Below are positions 23,614-33,952 of a DNA stretch of 64,000 bases, piece by piece (position 1 is the stretch's first letter; each line of letters begins with the position of its first letter). This stretch comes from Gnetum montanum (taxonomy: Eukaryota; Streptophyta; Gnetopsida; Gnetales; Gnetaceae), in the NCBI GenBank assembly GCA_015680685.1, contig MNCI01028376.1:365320-429319 (forward strand), written 5' to 3'. The notes below the pieces were generated by a model. It was not told the DNA's origin. It did not search any database and saw only the letters and a list, made by a program, of their open reading frames with translations. The translations under genes were made by a program, and so were the position numbers.

Positions 23614-23689
23614 TTTCCAAGGTGTCCCTTATGCCCATTTGTACATCAATCGTGCTTAATCATGCATGTTCCATAATGATGGGGTAGTC

Positions 23690-23960
23690 ACCTTTGAAAT
23701 TTTCTATCTTGATCATTAAAAAATTGGTAGGATAGGAACACCCACAAACCATAGTTACAATGTTCTCTACTAATCCCAAAGGGATAGTAATTCACTGATC
23801 TACCAATTCCAAATGAATGTTGCTCTTCTTGAGAGGTGGTAGGTTCTAGGCCTTGTACATGTCATGGGAGATGAGATTAACACTAGAACCAATATCAAGA
23901 AGAGCCTTTCATGTCTTATGTCTAGTGCTCTGAAAGTAAATAATAGGACTTCCCAAGTTA
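23690..23960 (-). pseudogene. Element B1 aspartic protease
   Basis: The minus strand reads ALLDIGSSVNLISHDMY, equivalent to the Athila/Tat protease active site ALLDLGASVNLLPYSVY. It is followed by LPPLKKSNIHLELVDQ and a stretch ending CSYPTNFLMIKIENF. The catalytic Asp is kept, but stops interrupt the reading. Confidence 0.8.
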
Positions 23961-24399
23961 GATCATTTCATGGGAAGATTGCCAGCCTTGATCTAATCAG
24001 AGATAGGGTGAGTTAACATCACAATGCAGATCTAAGGAAACGTTTGGTTTCAAGGGTACTTGAATGTGTTTGATGCAAAGGATGAGGGCCTTGGAGATAT
24101 AGGATGACAAGCTATGTTAGGTTGTGAGGGTTTGGGAGGATTTTTGGGTAGGAAAAAAAGTCATTTCCTAGATCAATTGTTCAAACCACTTGGCTAGAAG
24201 GCCAATTGTGAATGTACAGCCCTTGTAGCATTTCATTCCTGTAGCTATGAGGAAACTTCACCCTACATGGATAGAGCAAGAGGTAACTAGGTTAAGGGTG
24301 GAGGGATGTGTGTAGATGGATGTATGGGTGCTCTCCTAGAATAGATGGTAAATTAGTTTGATGATATTCTAGAGGATAATAGTGATGTTGGAATGAGGT

Positions 24400-26000
24400 G
24401 TGGCTTGCAAAGCTTCATGGAGAAATGGGTTGTTGAACATAGTACCCATATGGATCTGGTTGCCTATAAGGGTATTGATGTCTTAGTAGTGACATTACCC
24501 ATGACTATCATTAGCACCACTCTTGGTGTTACTCATATTGTTGTGGTGGAGCTCCACTTGGATAGTAAGCTTGTTGTTGCTGGTGGAACTACCTTGAATT
24601 ACCATAAGGATAAGGAAATCATCTAGGTGCTTGCCTCCATGCTAGTCAAGGATTCAATGTGTACACCCCAGACTCTTGTAAGTGTGACACCAGATAGAAA
24701 CATCCTTTAGGATGTTCATACTAACAAATTTCACAACCAATGTCATCATCAAAGTTTGTTTCCACAACTGCTTCCACTATAGTAGCTTTGCCCTTACCTC
24801 TGTGGTAGGTACGTTCAACTTCTTTTCACCTCGTACAATCACAATCACTATTTCACTCTTTGGATTCTTTAGCAATCTTCATAGTAGTTTGAAACTTCTC
24901 ATCCAAAGAGTCCCATAGCTTTTCAACCTTTGCCAAAATATCAAAAATATATTTTTGGATGGACAAAGTTTTTCTGTTCACCACTTCATTGAGCGGTGAT
25001 TCCTCCTTGTCATAGAATTGGACCTCCTTTTTTTGATGGAAGGATCCCTATTATATTCTTCTATACTTTTCCTTTTTGACAACTCACCTTCTTCTTTTTC
25101 AACTAGCTCAATCAACCTTTAGATCTGATGAGCTCTTAACTCAAATAGTCACCCTTGGGCATAAACCCCAATAGTTCTTCTAGTTTCTACTTTGAGCCCA
25201 TGTATTATGTGGTAGAGTTGTTCCCTTTGGGAATAATCATGGCTAGGGCATCAATGTAAGAGAGAATTGTATCTTCTCATGGAGGCATCCAAGGGTTCAT
25301 GTATTCCCTCTTTCTAGCCTTGGATTTGCTTTCTCAAGCTGGACATTCTAGAGTACATCTGGTATTTATCATTGAATATCTCAAGCATTATACTCCATCA
25401 GTGATTAGATTCTAGCTCCAAGGAACAGAATTAGCCTTTTAATTCCTTGATGAGTATCCTGGGGAATATTTTGAGTTTTCACCAATCATTTTCAATGTTT
25501 TGTAAGGTGTAGGCATCATGAAAGGCTTGTAGATGGTTTTGTGTATTAGAGTTATATCCCCCTCAAATCTTTGGATACTGTTCATGTCTAAGCACTTGAT
25601 CCAACTATCTTTCACATGCCTAGTTGAAATCTTAACCTCCTTTATAATTTTAAGCATTCTTTGAGTTGCGAACAAAGGTTCATCATCATCAATATTTCAT
25701 TGTCATTTATGATCTCCTCTATCACCCCTTTGTTCATTATGGTCTTGTTGGTCAGCTCCATCACAATTATTCTTTTTGCAGCATCTTTCAAAGCCAAAAG
25801 AAGAGGAAGAAGAGGATGAAGATGAAGAGGTTGAAGAAGAAGAAGGACTACCACCACCATGGTGTCTACCAATTCTCCTTCAATTATCACATCCATGTTC
25901 ATTGATTTTCTTATCATCTCTATGCTTGCTTGATCCCTTACCTTGATTGCCATATTTTCATAAAGCTGGTTTGTTAAGTGTAAACCATAGATTCAAGGCC
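24400..26000 (-). pseudogene. Element B1 gag region
   Basis: Minus-strand fragments include MAIKVRDQASIEMIRKSMNM at 25,953, a proline/leucine-rich stretch, TRHVKDSWIKCLD near 25,600, and EQLYHIIHGLKVETRRTIG near 25,230. The last resembles the gypsy Gag segment EQ...IFYNGL...TR..V. It sits between the primer site and protease, as gag should. It is broken by stops and by frame changes. Confidence 0.6.
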
Positions 26001-26578
26001 ACACCCCCATCATCAATAACAAGGGATGAATAATTTTCATGTTGAGAGCCCTTAGATGAAGGGTTCTCATTGTCATCCTTGTCAAGTAGGAACCAGGGAT
26101 TAGTGAACCATTTCCCCTTCACAGCCTCATGATGCTTCTCCTAGTGTTGATCTCACCTACATTGTGTTTTAGTGGGACAATAGTCCCAGTAGTCAAAGTC
26201 ATGCATAACATATTCCTTTCGAAGGTCTTGGATGTCTAACTTCTTTAATGTTTGAAGCAACATCACAAGCACAAATCAATTGGGAGACATTACAACATTT
26301 CTCTCCATGTCACACCATCATAGTTGCTCATCCTGATGTAGGATGAAGGTGAAGTCAAGTATATGCTCATATGGGTTAGTATATACCACCTTGCACTCCT
26401 ATGGGATCAGAAGTTTGACATCGTCGTACCTATGAGAAGAAGAATACATTTTACAACAAAGAAAATAATTAGTATGGTTTTGTAATTATAGAACTAAGAA
26501 TGATGTTGACCTTAGGGTTCATCAAACGATATTAATAATATTCATTAATCCTAGGTAAAGCACGTTTCAACAAATAGA

Positions 26579-26597
26579 GTCCCCTGCAATAGCACCA
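26579..26597 (-). other. Element B1 primer-binding site (tRNA-Asp type)
   Basis: TGGTGCTATTGCAGGGGAC on the minus strand stands one base inside the 5' LTR. The complement of plant tRNA-Asp is TGGCGCCGTTGCCGGGGA, so four positions differ. Athila/Tat elements commonly use this primer. Confidence 0.75.
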
Positions 26598-26598
26598 A

Positions 26599-27554
26599 TG
26601 ATGAGCAATTGAGGCACCCCTACATCCAACCATACAAATCATGAAGCGCTCATGCATGATTCGGTTGAATTCCATGGACTCTCTAGTTTTTAATACACTA
26701 GTCCTCTAGGAAGTGAACCTTACCCTAATGGTCATTTATTATCTTCCCAATTACACTTGTGATGCATAATGGTATGGTTAATTGTAATAAAGGCATATGA
26801 ATTTTATTATTCTGTGTTCTATGTTCTTTGGTACTTAAAGAGAGAGATGAAGTAAATTGAGAACTAATTTAATTTAACTAATTAACTAATCTCTAACTAG
26901 TCCTAACATAAGCATCTAGTCCCACTTTCCATACACGTACTAAACCCATGTATCTACAAATAAGTTACCAAGCACTATGCTATCGGGCACACCAAGTAAT
27001 AATGTTGTTGGGATTACCAAGAGAATACGTGCTTACACTCAAAGCGGTCATACTTATGTATTTAATCTATTTAGCTTATCTTACTTAATCACTTAATTAG
27101 CTTAATTACTGAGAAACATTGAATAGTAATTGAAAACATTGAATGCATAAGTAAAACATTTAAACTATCTACAATGCTACAAGGATTATCGATAAGCTCA
27201 TCTTTATTTCCGCACACACTATTATGCTTAGGTACAATAGTGCTCGATTAAATATTTTTACACTCAATGACTTCTGCTACGAGGACTAAACAAAATATTC
27301 TAACTTTCAAATGTAAAAACTACAAGAGTTCGGTTACTATTATGACTTGAATTCCCGTAAAAATGGATGTGAGCTTGTATTTATAGTTTTTCCTATAGGA
27401 CTACATTGACGGGACACTATAGATGTAGCAAACACTATGTTGACATGGCCCCATCAACGAGGCAACACCACGTAAATGGAATCCCATTAATGGAGGCCCA
27501 TTGATGAGGCCATGTCAACAAGGGCCTATCGATGCGACACTTTGATGATCATCA
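26599..27554 (-). repeat. Element B1 5' LTR
   Basis: A 956-bp LTR. Its plus-strand inner end is TGATGAGCAATTGAGG and its outer end GATGATCATCA, followed by the AAGGG duplication. Confidence 0.9.
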
Positions 27555-27559
27555 AAGGG

Positions 27560-29745
27560 CTAACTAAAATATAATGATAAATCATGAGCCACAATCTAGG
27601 GAGAATCACAAGCTATTACCAAATGCACATGATGTGCAAGAAGAATCATATAACTAAGAAAATTTCTTCCCAGAAACTTCCATGGAAATGCAAAACCAAA
27701 GTTAAAGGAGATTAGATTATACACAATAAGATACATTAACTATAGAAGACACTAGTAAGACAAGGGAAACATTAATCCAGGTAACTCTTACTGATTTCTT
27801 ATTAATGTAGGTTTTTCTTTAATTGACTAACTTTATCCTTATAACTTTACCATGAGGCTAGTAAGCCATAGTCAATATTTTTAAGATATTATCTAACTAT
27901 AAATCTTATTTTGCTAAATACTAGAATCCCAACAACCTAATATTATATACACGTATTTAGAACACAAACATTATTAAATTTAGAAAAGCCAAGATAAGAA
28001 TAATATTTCCTCATCTATATTTAACTAGTAAGGATTAATACCAAGAGATTTAGAGGGAACCAATTCTCAATGATTAATGTTGCAATGTTCTACCCCACAA
28101 ATACCCCATAATACCTCATTAAGTTATAAGCAAGATGTTGAAACATGGGCCTACATTATACTTATAAAATTATGACGTATATGCATTAAAGTTTTGTCCT
28201 ATAGTTAGTTTATCATTTATAATTAAACTCAAATCACTTAAAAGTCACATGTTACTGTACATCAGTTTATTAAGCTTAATTCAACAAAATTGATTGTGTT
28301 AACTTTTCAAAATCATGAAAGGTCAGCTTAGTAGTTTTACTTTAAAACCATATCTAATATATAGTACTTGTCAAGATGATTTTAGTGATACTAATTTTTC
28401 CTTGATTGGACTTACAGTTTGAGAGATATTAAGAATTAAATTCCCTCAAAAATGGATTTTAATTAAATTAAAATCTAAAATTTTTTATAACGTGTAATTT
28501 CAAATTAAAAATTAAAAATTCAATGTAAGAATTCAATTGAAGAGCTTCTATCAATCAAGCCAAACTCTAAATTCTTGTTTTGATAGCCATCAAAGTGAAC
28601 CATCCTCTACTGCCAGCAACTACCATCACCTTACTCACTTTGTGAGCAATCATTATTGCCTTGCTCTCTTCACTAGTAATCACTACTAATTCTTATGCTA
28701 GCATCTTTTGTAGGGTCCATGGTATCCCCAAACATCATGGACATCATAGGTTCTTAGTAACTATAGATAAAAGAACTACAAGTCCCTACTAACCAATGTT
28801 GGGAAAAATTTTGATAATTACTAGAAAATAGTCTAGTAACTTATGGGAAAAATTTTGACAACTAATGAAAAAAATTTCATTAACCAACAAAAAATATTTT
28901 ACTATAAATTTAAGATCCTAAAATTTAAAATTTAGATATGCTATCTAGGTCAAATTTGACCAAACCAATCAAAGTGATGGTTTGGTAGGTGATGAAAGAA
29001 AAATTATGTTATTAAGCACACTCATCCTAGAGTACTATTAGGATAGGTAACCTCTCAAGAAGCTCTCAGGAAGTCTCAAAATTGGTGTCCAAATATCAAA
29101 CTTCAAAAGCCCATAACTTTTGATTCCAAATGTCTTTTTTAGTGAACAAAAATTCATTTCTAGTAAATTACAAGCTCTTAGACATAATGAAAAGGTTTGA
29201 TCTATCTCACAAAACTCTAAAACTTAGTTTTTAATCTCATCACTTAAATTGTACTTGAACCATAATGTTCATTTCTAACATATGAACAGTTGTTTCTAAT
29301 ATTTTCCAATCTTCTGAATCTAATGGTGATGTCAAATTAGGCATCTAGGTAGCTAAGTGTTAGGTGATAATTTAAACCATACTTTAGTAAGCCATAACAT
29401 AAATTAACTAACTAGGTTTGGAAAATTGTGACTAAGAATAATAAATCTAACATCTTTGGCCATTTAGGCCTCAAGATTAGGTAACTAGGTTGTGATTATA
29501 ATTAAACCTAGGCCACTAACCCCTAGTTGGGCCTTAGTTACACTACTAGAATCAGTATCCTAAGGGAAGTGGAAAGGTTATTAATAGTCTAGGAAATGTA
29601 TTTAAATCATTACCAACACAATGAATCAAGAATCTAGATAACCAATTGGTATAAGAGAAATGCAAGGAAGATTTATACCAATGCAATTAACAAGAAAATA
29701 ATACACTAGACATTGACTATCATGGATATACTACCGATGAAGAGG
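27560..29745. other. Unassigned AT-rich part of the CCR4-carrying insertion
   Basis: No ORF, repeat or element is recognised in this stretch. It leads into the CCR4-like pseudogene and may be its 5' flank, a captured sequence or part of the carrier element. The continuation of the same insertion left of B1 is 13,560-14,116, also without a recognised gene. Confidence 0.5.
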
Positions 29746-30725
29746 CATGAGTCAGGAGAGAATCTAATCATGAAGATAGTAACATATAATGTACTTGCAA
29801 GGTCCCTAACTAATAAAAAATAATACTCACTATGTCTAACTTGGATCTTGAACTTGCTTGAGTACCAATATCTATGCATCCTAGAAGAATCAAAAAATAT
29901 GAATGTTGATGTCCTATGTCTACAAGAAGTCCTATCATGGAAATTCCTATATCAATTCCAACTCTATTTGAGAAGGTTAGGATATGAAGGTATCTATAAG
30001 ACAAAGGTTCATGTGATGGTTCTTCTTACAAATCATATCGATTAGCCTTTGTAGAAACCATAACAAGGATGGTTGCATTATCTTCTATAAAGAAGTCAAG
30101 TTTAAACTAATATAAAGATTTGAATTTAGATTTGAAAATATGATTTTTAAAATTTTAGAACTTCAAATCATGGGAAAGATAAAACAATTGAGATTTTAAA
30201 GAAGCTACATAGTCTTGGCATTAGTACTTGAAATATACTTCTCAAGAAGATGTGTATGTGTGGGGAACACACATTTGATCATTGACCCGACATGCCTAGA
30301 TGTCAAACTTTGTTAAGTATCTTACTTGATTAACTAGATCTAGGAAAGCTTGAAGTAGAAGCTATTCCTAAATTAGACAAGTTAGTGTCATTTATCCTTT
30401 GTAAAAATTTCAATGTGAAAGTTAGAACTGGTGTTTATTAATTCTTAAAAGAATATTCTTTGAAAGAGAAATCCAAATTAAAAAGGATGTTTCCATTAAT
30501 CTATCATATTATTTCATTGGCTACTACATATTTCACATATTTTGAATCTTGAATAGACAAGTTGAATCCCAAAATTCAAGAATAAATGATGTTAATTAAT
30601 AATATTCATCAAGAACCACAATTCACAAACTATGAATCATGACTACTAAAGATGAGTCAATATCTTTTTTCATCAAGACCCTAGACTATATTTGGTATGA
30701 TATCCAATTCTTATAAGTTACCAAG
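29746..30725 (+). pseudogene. CCR4-type deadenylase (EEP nuclease) pseudogene, first part
   Basis: Plus-strand reading with frame breaks: MKIVTYNVLARSLTN (29,770), YSLCLTWILNL, NMNVDVLCLQEV (with the metal-binding Glu), LRRLGYEGIYKTK, then NKDGCIIFYKEVKF (about 30,066), VSFILCKNFNV, EPQFTNY and KTLDYIWYD (30,675-30,701). These match in order the endonuclease/exonuclease/phosphatase domain of CCR4-like mRNA deadenylases (YNVLA, ADIVCLQEV, DGCA.FF, CGDFNS, EP.FTN, LDYI.Y). The D of GDFN is Asn. About 350 codons follow one another without an intron, whereas plant family members normally have several, which points to a processed copy. Element B2 interrupts it at 30,725. Confidence 0.82.
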
Positions 30726-31663
30726 TGATAAGTAGTTGAGGTACCCCTATGCCCAACCATACGAATCATGAAGTGCTCATACGTGATCTAGTTGAATTCC
30801 ATGGACTCTCTAGTTTTTGGTATACTAGTCCTCTAGGAAGTGAACCTTACCCTAATGGTCATTCATTGTCTTCCCAATTACACTTGCAATGCATAATGGT
30901 ATGGTTAAGTGTAATCGATGTATATAATTTTTATTGTTTTTTGTTTTATGTTGTTTGGTGCTTAAAGAGAGAGATGAAGTAAATTGAGAACTAATTTAAT
31001 TTAACTAATTAACTAATCTCTAACTAGTCCTAACATAAGAATCTTGTCTCACTTTTCATACATGTTTTAAACCCACGTATCCACTACTGGGTTATCAAGC
31101 ACTATGCTACTTGCCACTGGGATTAACAAGGGAATATGTGCTTACACTTGAAGCAGTCGTACTTATGTATTTAATCTATTTAGCTTCTCTTACTTAATCA
31201 GTTCATTAGCTTAATTACTAAGAAACACTAAATAAATAACTAAAAACATTAAATACATGAGTAAAACATTTAAACTATCTAGAATGCTACAAGGTTTATC
31301 AAGAAGCTCATCTATATTGCTACACACACTATGATACTCAAGTACAACAATGATCATGTAAAGATCCATACACTCAATGACTCCTGTTGTGGGCACTCTG
31401 AAAAATATTCTAACTTTCAAATATAGAAACTACAAGAGTTCAACAACTACTATGACTTGAATTTTCATAAACATGGCTTTGAGCTCATATTTATAGTTTT
31501 TTCTATAAAACTATGTTGATGGGGCCCTATAGATGTAGCAAATGCTACGTCGACATGGCCCCATCAATGGGGCAACACCACATAAATAGGCCCCATCAAT
31601 AGAGGCCCATTGACAAGGCCACGTCAACAAGGGTCCATTATCACAATACTTTGATGCTCATCA
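30726..31663 (-). repeat. Element B2 3' LTR
   Basis: A 938-bp LTR running TGATAAGTAGTTGAGG to GATGCTCATCA on the plus strand, homologous to both B1 LTRs. Confidence 0.9.
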
Positions 31664-32136
31664 TACCCCCATGACTGAATGAAAACTTGTCCTCAATTTC
31701 CTTTACAAAATTGGAAAGGTATGGGATTATTAAGTGGCTCCTAACAAAATAACTAACTTGACAAAAGTGAGTGCCTAAGTGTACAAATCAACACAATATA
31801 AAAAATTGTGTTGTTCATGAATTAAGGTTAAACACCATGACATGACTACATAAAAATTGGATAGCAAATCCTCTGGTGGTCATGAAGGTAGTGGAGAAGA
31901 TTAGATAGTCCTAGGTGATGGTTGCTCCTTAGGTTCTGAAGGACCTTTGTTAGCTTCAAGAACATGTGGTAGCTAAGGTGGCTATGGCTATCCTAATGCA
32001 GCTACAACCTCTATTGCAAGGTGAAATGCATCAAGTAATACATTTATCTTCTCCTCCTTACTATGGAGGATCATTCATAGTCCCTAGGCCTCACTAATGT
32101 GGGCTTGAATGGGGACATCTTATGGACAAGCACTAA

Positions 32137-33082
32137 TGATGAGTGGTCGAGGTACCCCTATGCCCAACTAGATGAATCACGAAGCACTCACACATGATCT
32201 AGTTGAATTCCATAACTCTCTAGTTTCTTATACACTGTTCCTCTAGGAAGTAAACCTTGCCCTAGTGGTCATTTTTTGTCTTCCTAATTACACTTGTGAT
32301 GCACAATGGTATGATTAAGTGTAATCAAGACATATGATTTTATTGTTTTGTATTTTATGTTCTTTGGTGCTTAAATAGAGAGATGAAGTAAATTGAAAAC
32401 TAATTTAATTTAACTAATTAACTAATCTCTAACTAGTCCTAACATAAGCATCTAGTCCCACTTTCTGTAAACGTCCTAAACCCACATGTCCACTACTGGG
32501 TTACCAAGCACTATGCTACTAGGTGCACCAAGTAATAACATTGTTGGGATTACATGCTTATGCTTGAAGTGATTGTACTTATGTATTTAATCTATTTAGC
32601 TTATTTTACTTAATCATTTAATTAGCTTCATTACTGAGAAATGTTGAATAAATAATTGAAAACATTAAATGCATGGATAAAACATTTAAACTATCTAGAA
32701 TGCTGCAAGGTTTATCAAGAAGCTCATCTTTATTGCTACACACACTATCATGCTAAGGTACAACAATGCTCAAATAAAGATCTCTACACTCAATCACTCT
32801 TGCTGCAAGCACTCGAGAGAAAATTTTCTAACTTTCAAATGTAAAAACTGCAAGAGTTTGACTACTACTATGACTTGAATTTCCATAAACATGGTTGTCA
32901 ACTCGTATTTATAGTTTTTGCTACAAGACTGCATTGACGAGGCCTTGTAGACATACAAAATGCTACATTGACAAGGCCCCATCGATGGGGCAACAACACA
33001 TAAACAAGGCCCCATCAACGAGGCTACAACGATGAGGTTGCATCAATGGGAGCCTATCAACACAACACTTTGATAGTCATAA
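32137..33082 (-). repeat. Element B2 5' LTR
   Basis: A 946-bp LTR from TGATGAGTGGTCGAGG. Its outer end reads GATAGTCATAA where the family has GATGCTCATCA, so the terminal CA has mutated. The end is fixed by the CCAAG duplication that follows. Confidence 0.88.
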
Positions 33083-33190
33083 CCAAGTTATTAGAATTAA
33101 TTGTTAATGAAGAAGTTTAGGAGAAATACAAAGCCTTGCCATCTTGAAGGTCATCTAACAATATAACCCTTATGACAACACTACAACTAC
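33083..33190 (+). pseudogene. CCR4-type deadenylase pseudogene, last part
   Basis: Directly after B2 the reading continues in the frame left at 30,725: LLELIVNEEV, then KYKALPS, then SSNNITLMTTL. This matches the family C-terminus LLELLDEE..L.K..ALPSPEWSSDHIALLAEF. The catalytic DH pair of SSDHI is Asn-Asn here, and stops occur at two codons. The target duplication CCAAG is the only extra sequence at the junction. The remaining 33,191-33,318 shows no poly(A) tail. Confidence 0.82.
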
Positions 33191-33325
33191 ATTCCTTGAT
33201 TCCCAAGATTGACAAGTATGACATCCCATTACCAGATATCATTGAAAATATCAAATATTCATAACATTTGACATCCAAGAATTTGATGCTTTCCATGATA
33301 TTTGAGAATAGGATGTCATAGAGGA

Positions 33326-33952
33326 GGTCAAATGAGGTAGTAGTTTGGAGAATGCGAGACACAAGAAGTTGCAGCTGATAGAAGAATAAAAGAAAAATAT
33401 TTGAGATTTTTCAAGTGCAAGTAAGATTTGAGTCATAACAATTTATAGGCTAGAAAGTATAAAGTGGATGTAGTTACAACCACTTGCACTTTGAGGAAAA
33501 CTAATTTTTTGAAAAGATCACAAATCTTAAATAAAATACTAATGCTCGGGAAAGACAAAGGATCATTTTAGTGCTTATAGAAGGATATCTATGTTTTAAA
33601 GAAAGTCTAAGGTAAGGTAAAGACACTAAGGGAGGGTCCAATAGAGGTAAGGACAAGAGAGTCCAAGGTAAGGAAGAGAGTGAGAGGTAAGAGAGGGACG
33701 ACACTTGAGATAGATTAAGGAGATCTCAATTAAATGTTACATTATCTTAAGCTTTATGCTTCAAGTATGAGCAATTTGAGGGATTAAGAGGAGACATGTG
33801 TGATCTTTAAGATCCTTAGAAGAATTAAGTTGATCTTTACTTCTCATAATTGATGTAATTCTTATTTAAGACTAGATTAATAAAGACAAAGTTCCTCCAT
33901 TTACTTGTGTTCTTATTTCTAAGCTAAGTTTTGTTAAGGTAGATCCTTACCA
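33326..33952 (+). repeat. Element A 3' LTR, right part
   Basis: Continues the LTR broken at 13,553 and ends AAGGTAGATCCTTACCA. It keeps the blocks AGAGAGTCCAAGGTAAGGAA and GAGCAATTTGAGGGATTAAG of the 5' LTR. Confidence 0.85.

Larger units (their letters stand above)
14117..27554 (-). mobile_element. Element B1: Athila/Tat-like Ty3/gypsy retrotransposon, 13.4 kb, minus strand
   Basis: A complete but decayed element. LTRs are 26,599-27,554 (5') and 14,117-15,048 (3'), flanked by perfect 5-bp duplications AAGGG at 14,112-14,116 and 27,555-27,559. Reading on the minus strand, the order is tRNA-Asp-type primer site, gag, protease, reverse transcriptase, RNase H, integrase, then a long further coding region and the purine tract. 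This order, the primer type and the extra region after integrase fit the Athila/Tat lineage. All domains carry stops and frameshifts, so the copy cannot move by itself. An N-flanked duplicate lies inside it at 23,450-23,613. Confidence 0.9.
30726..33082 (-). mobile_element. Element B2: internally deleted relative of B1 (2.36 kb)
   Basis: LTRs 32,137-33,082 (5') and 30,726-31,663 (3') flank only 473 internal bases, with perfect target duplications CCAAG at 30,721-30,725 and 33,083-33,087. The internal piece matches the non-coding end of B1 next to its 3' LTR (15,049-15,517), then jumps to AGCACTAA at the first eight bases of the primer site. All of gag-pol is gone. It must have moved with proteins from a full element such as B1, or have been deleted after insertion. 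Confidence 0.9.
13554..33318. mobile_element. Insertion into the element A 3' LTR carrying a CCR4-like pseudogene (itself hit by B1 and B2)
   Basis: TAGAGGA occurs at 13,547-13,553 and again at 33,319-33,325. Removing everything between, plus one copy, restores an LTR that aligns with the 5' LTR without a gap over 39 bases across the junction. The insert starts TGTCATGTCCCC and ends ATAGGATGTCA. After subtracting B1 and B2 it is about 3.9 kb. Its type is unresolved: no LTR pair, long terminal inverted repeats or poly(A) tail were found. Its only recognised content is the CCR4-like pseudogene, so retroposition or gene capture by a transposon are both possible. Confidence 0.65.
10386..33952 (+). 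mobile_element. Element A: non-autonomous LTR retrotransposon, interrupted by a nested insertion
   Basis: The outermost layer of the stack. Its 5' LTR is 10,386-11,305. The internal region of about 2.0 kb has a decayed initiator-Met-tRNA primer site at the left and a purine tract (AAGGGGAAGGGAGA) at the right. The 3' LTR begins at 13,286, is broken at 13,553 and resumes at 33,326-33,952. Without the insertion it would be about 3.8 kb, with no reverse transcriptase or integrase. The sequences outside the LTRs (CAAGA and TGAAA) do not form a clean target duplication, fitting an old insertion. Confidence 0.8.

Noticed and set aside
25666-25905. Plus-strand Lys/Lys-Met-rich ORF
   Set aside because: It is antisense to the gag region of element B1 and low in complexity.
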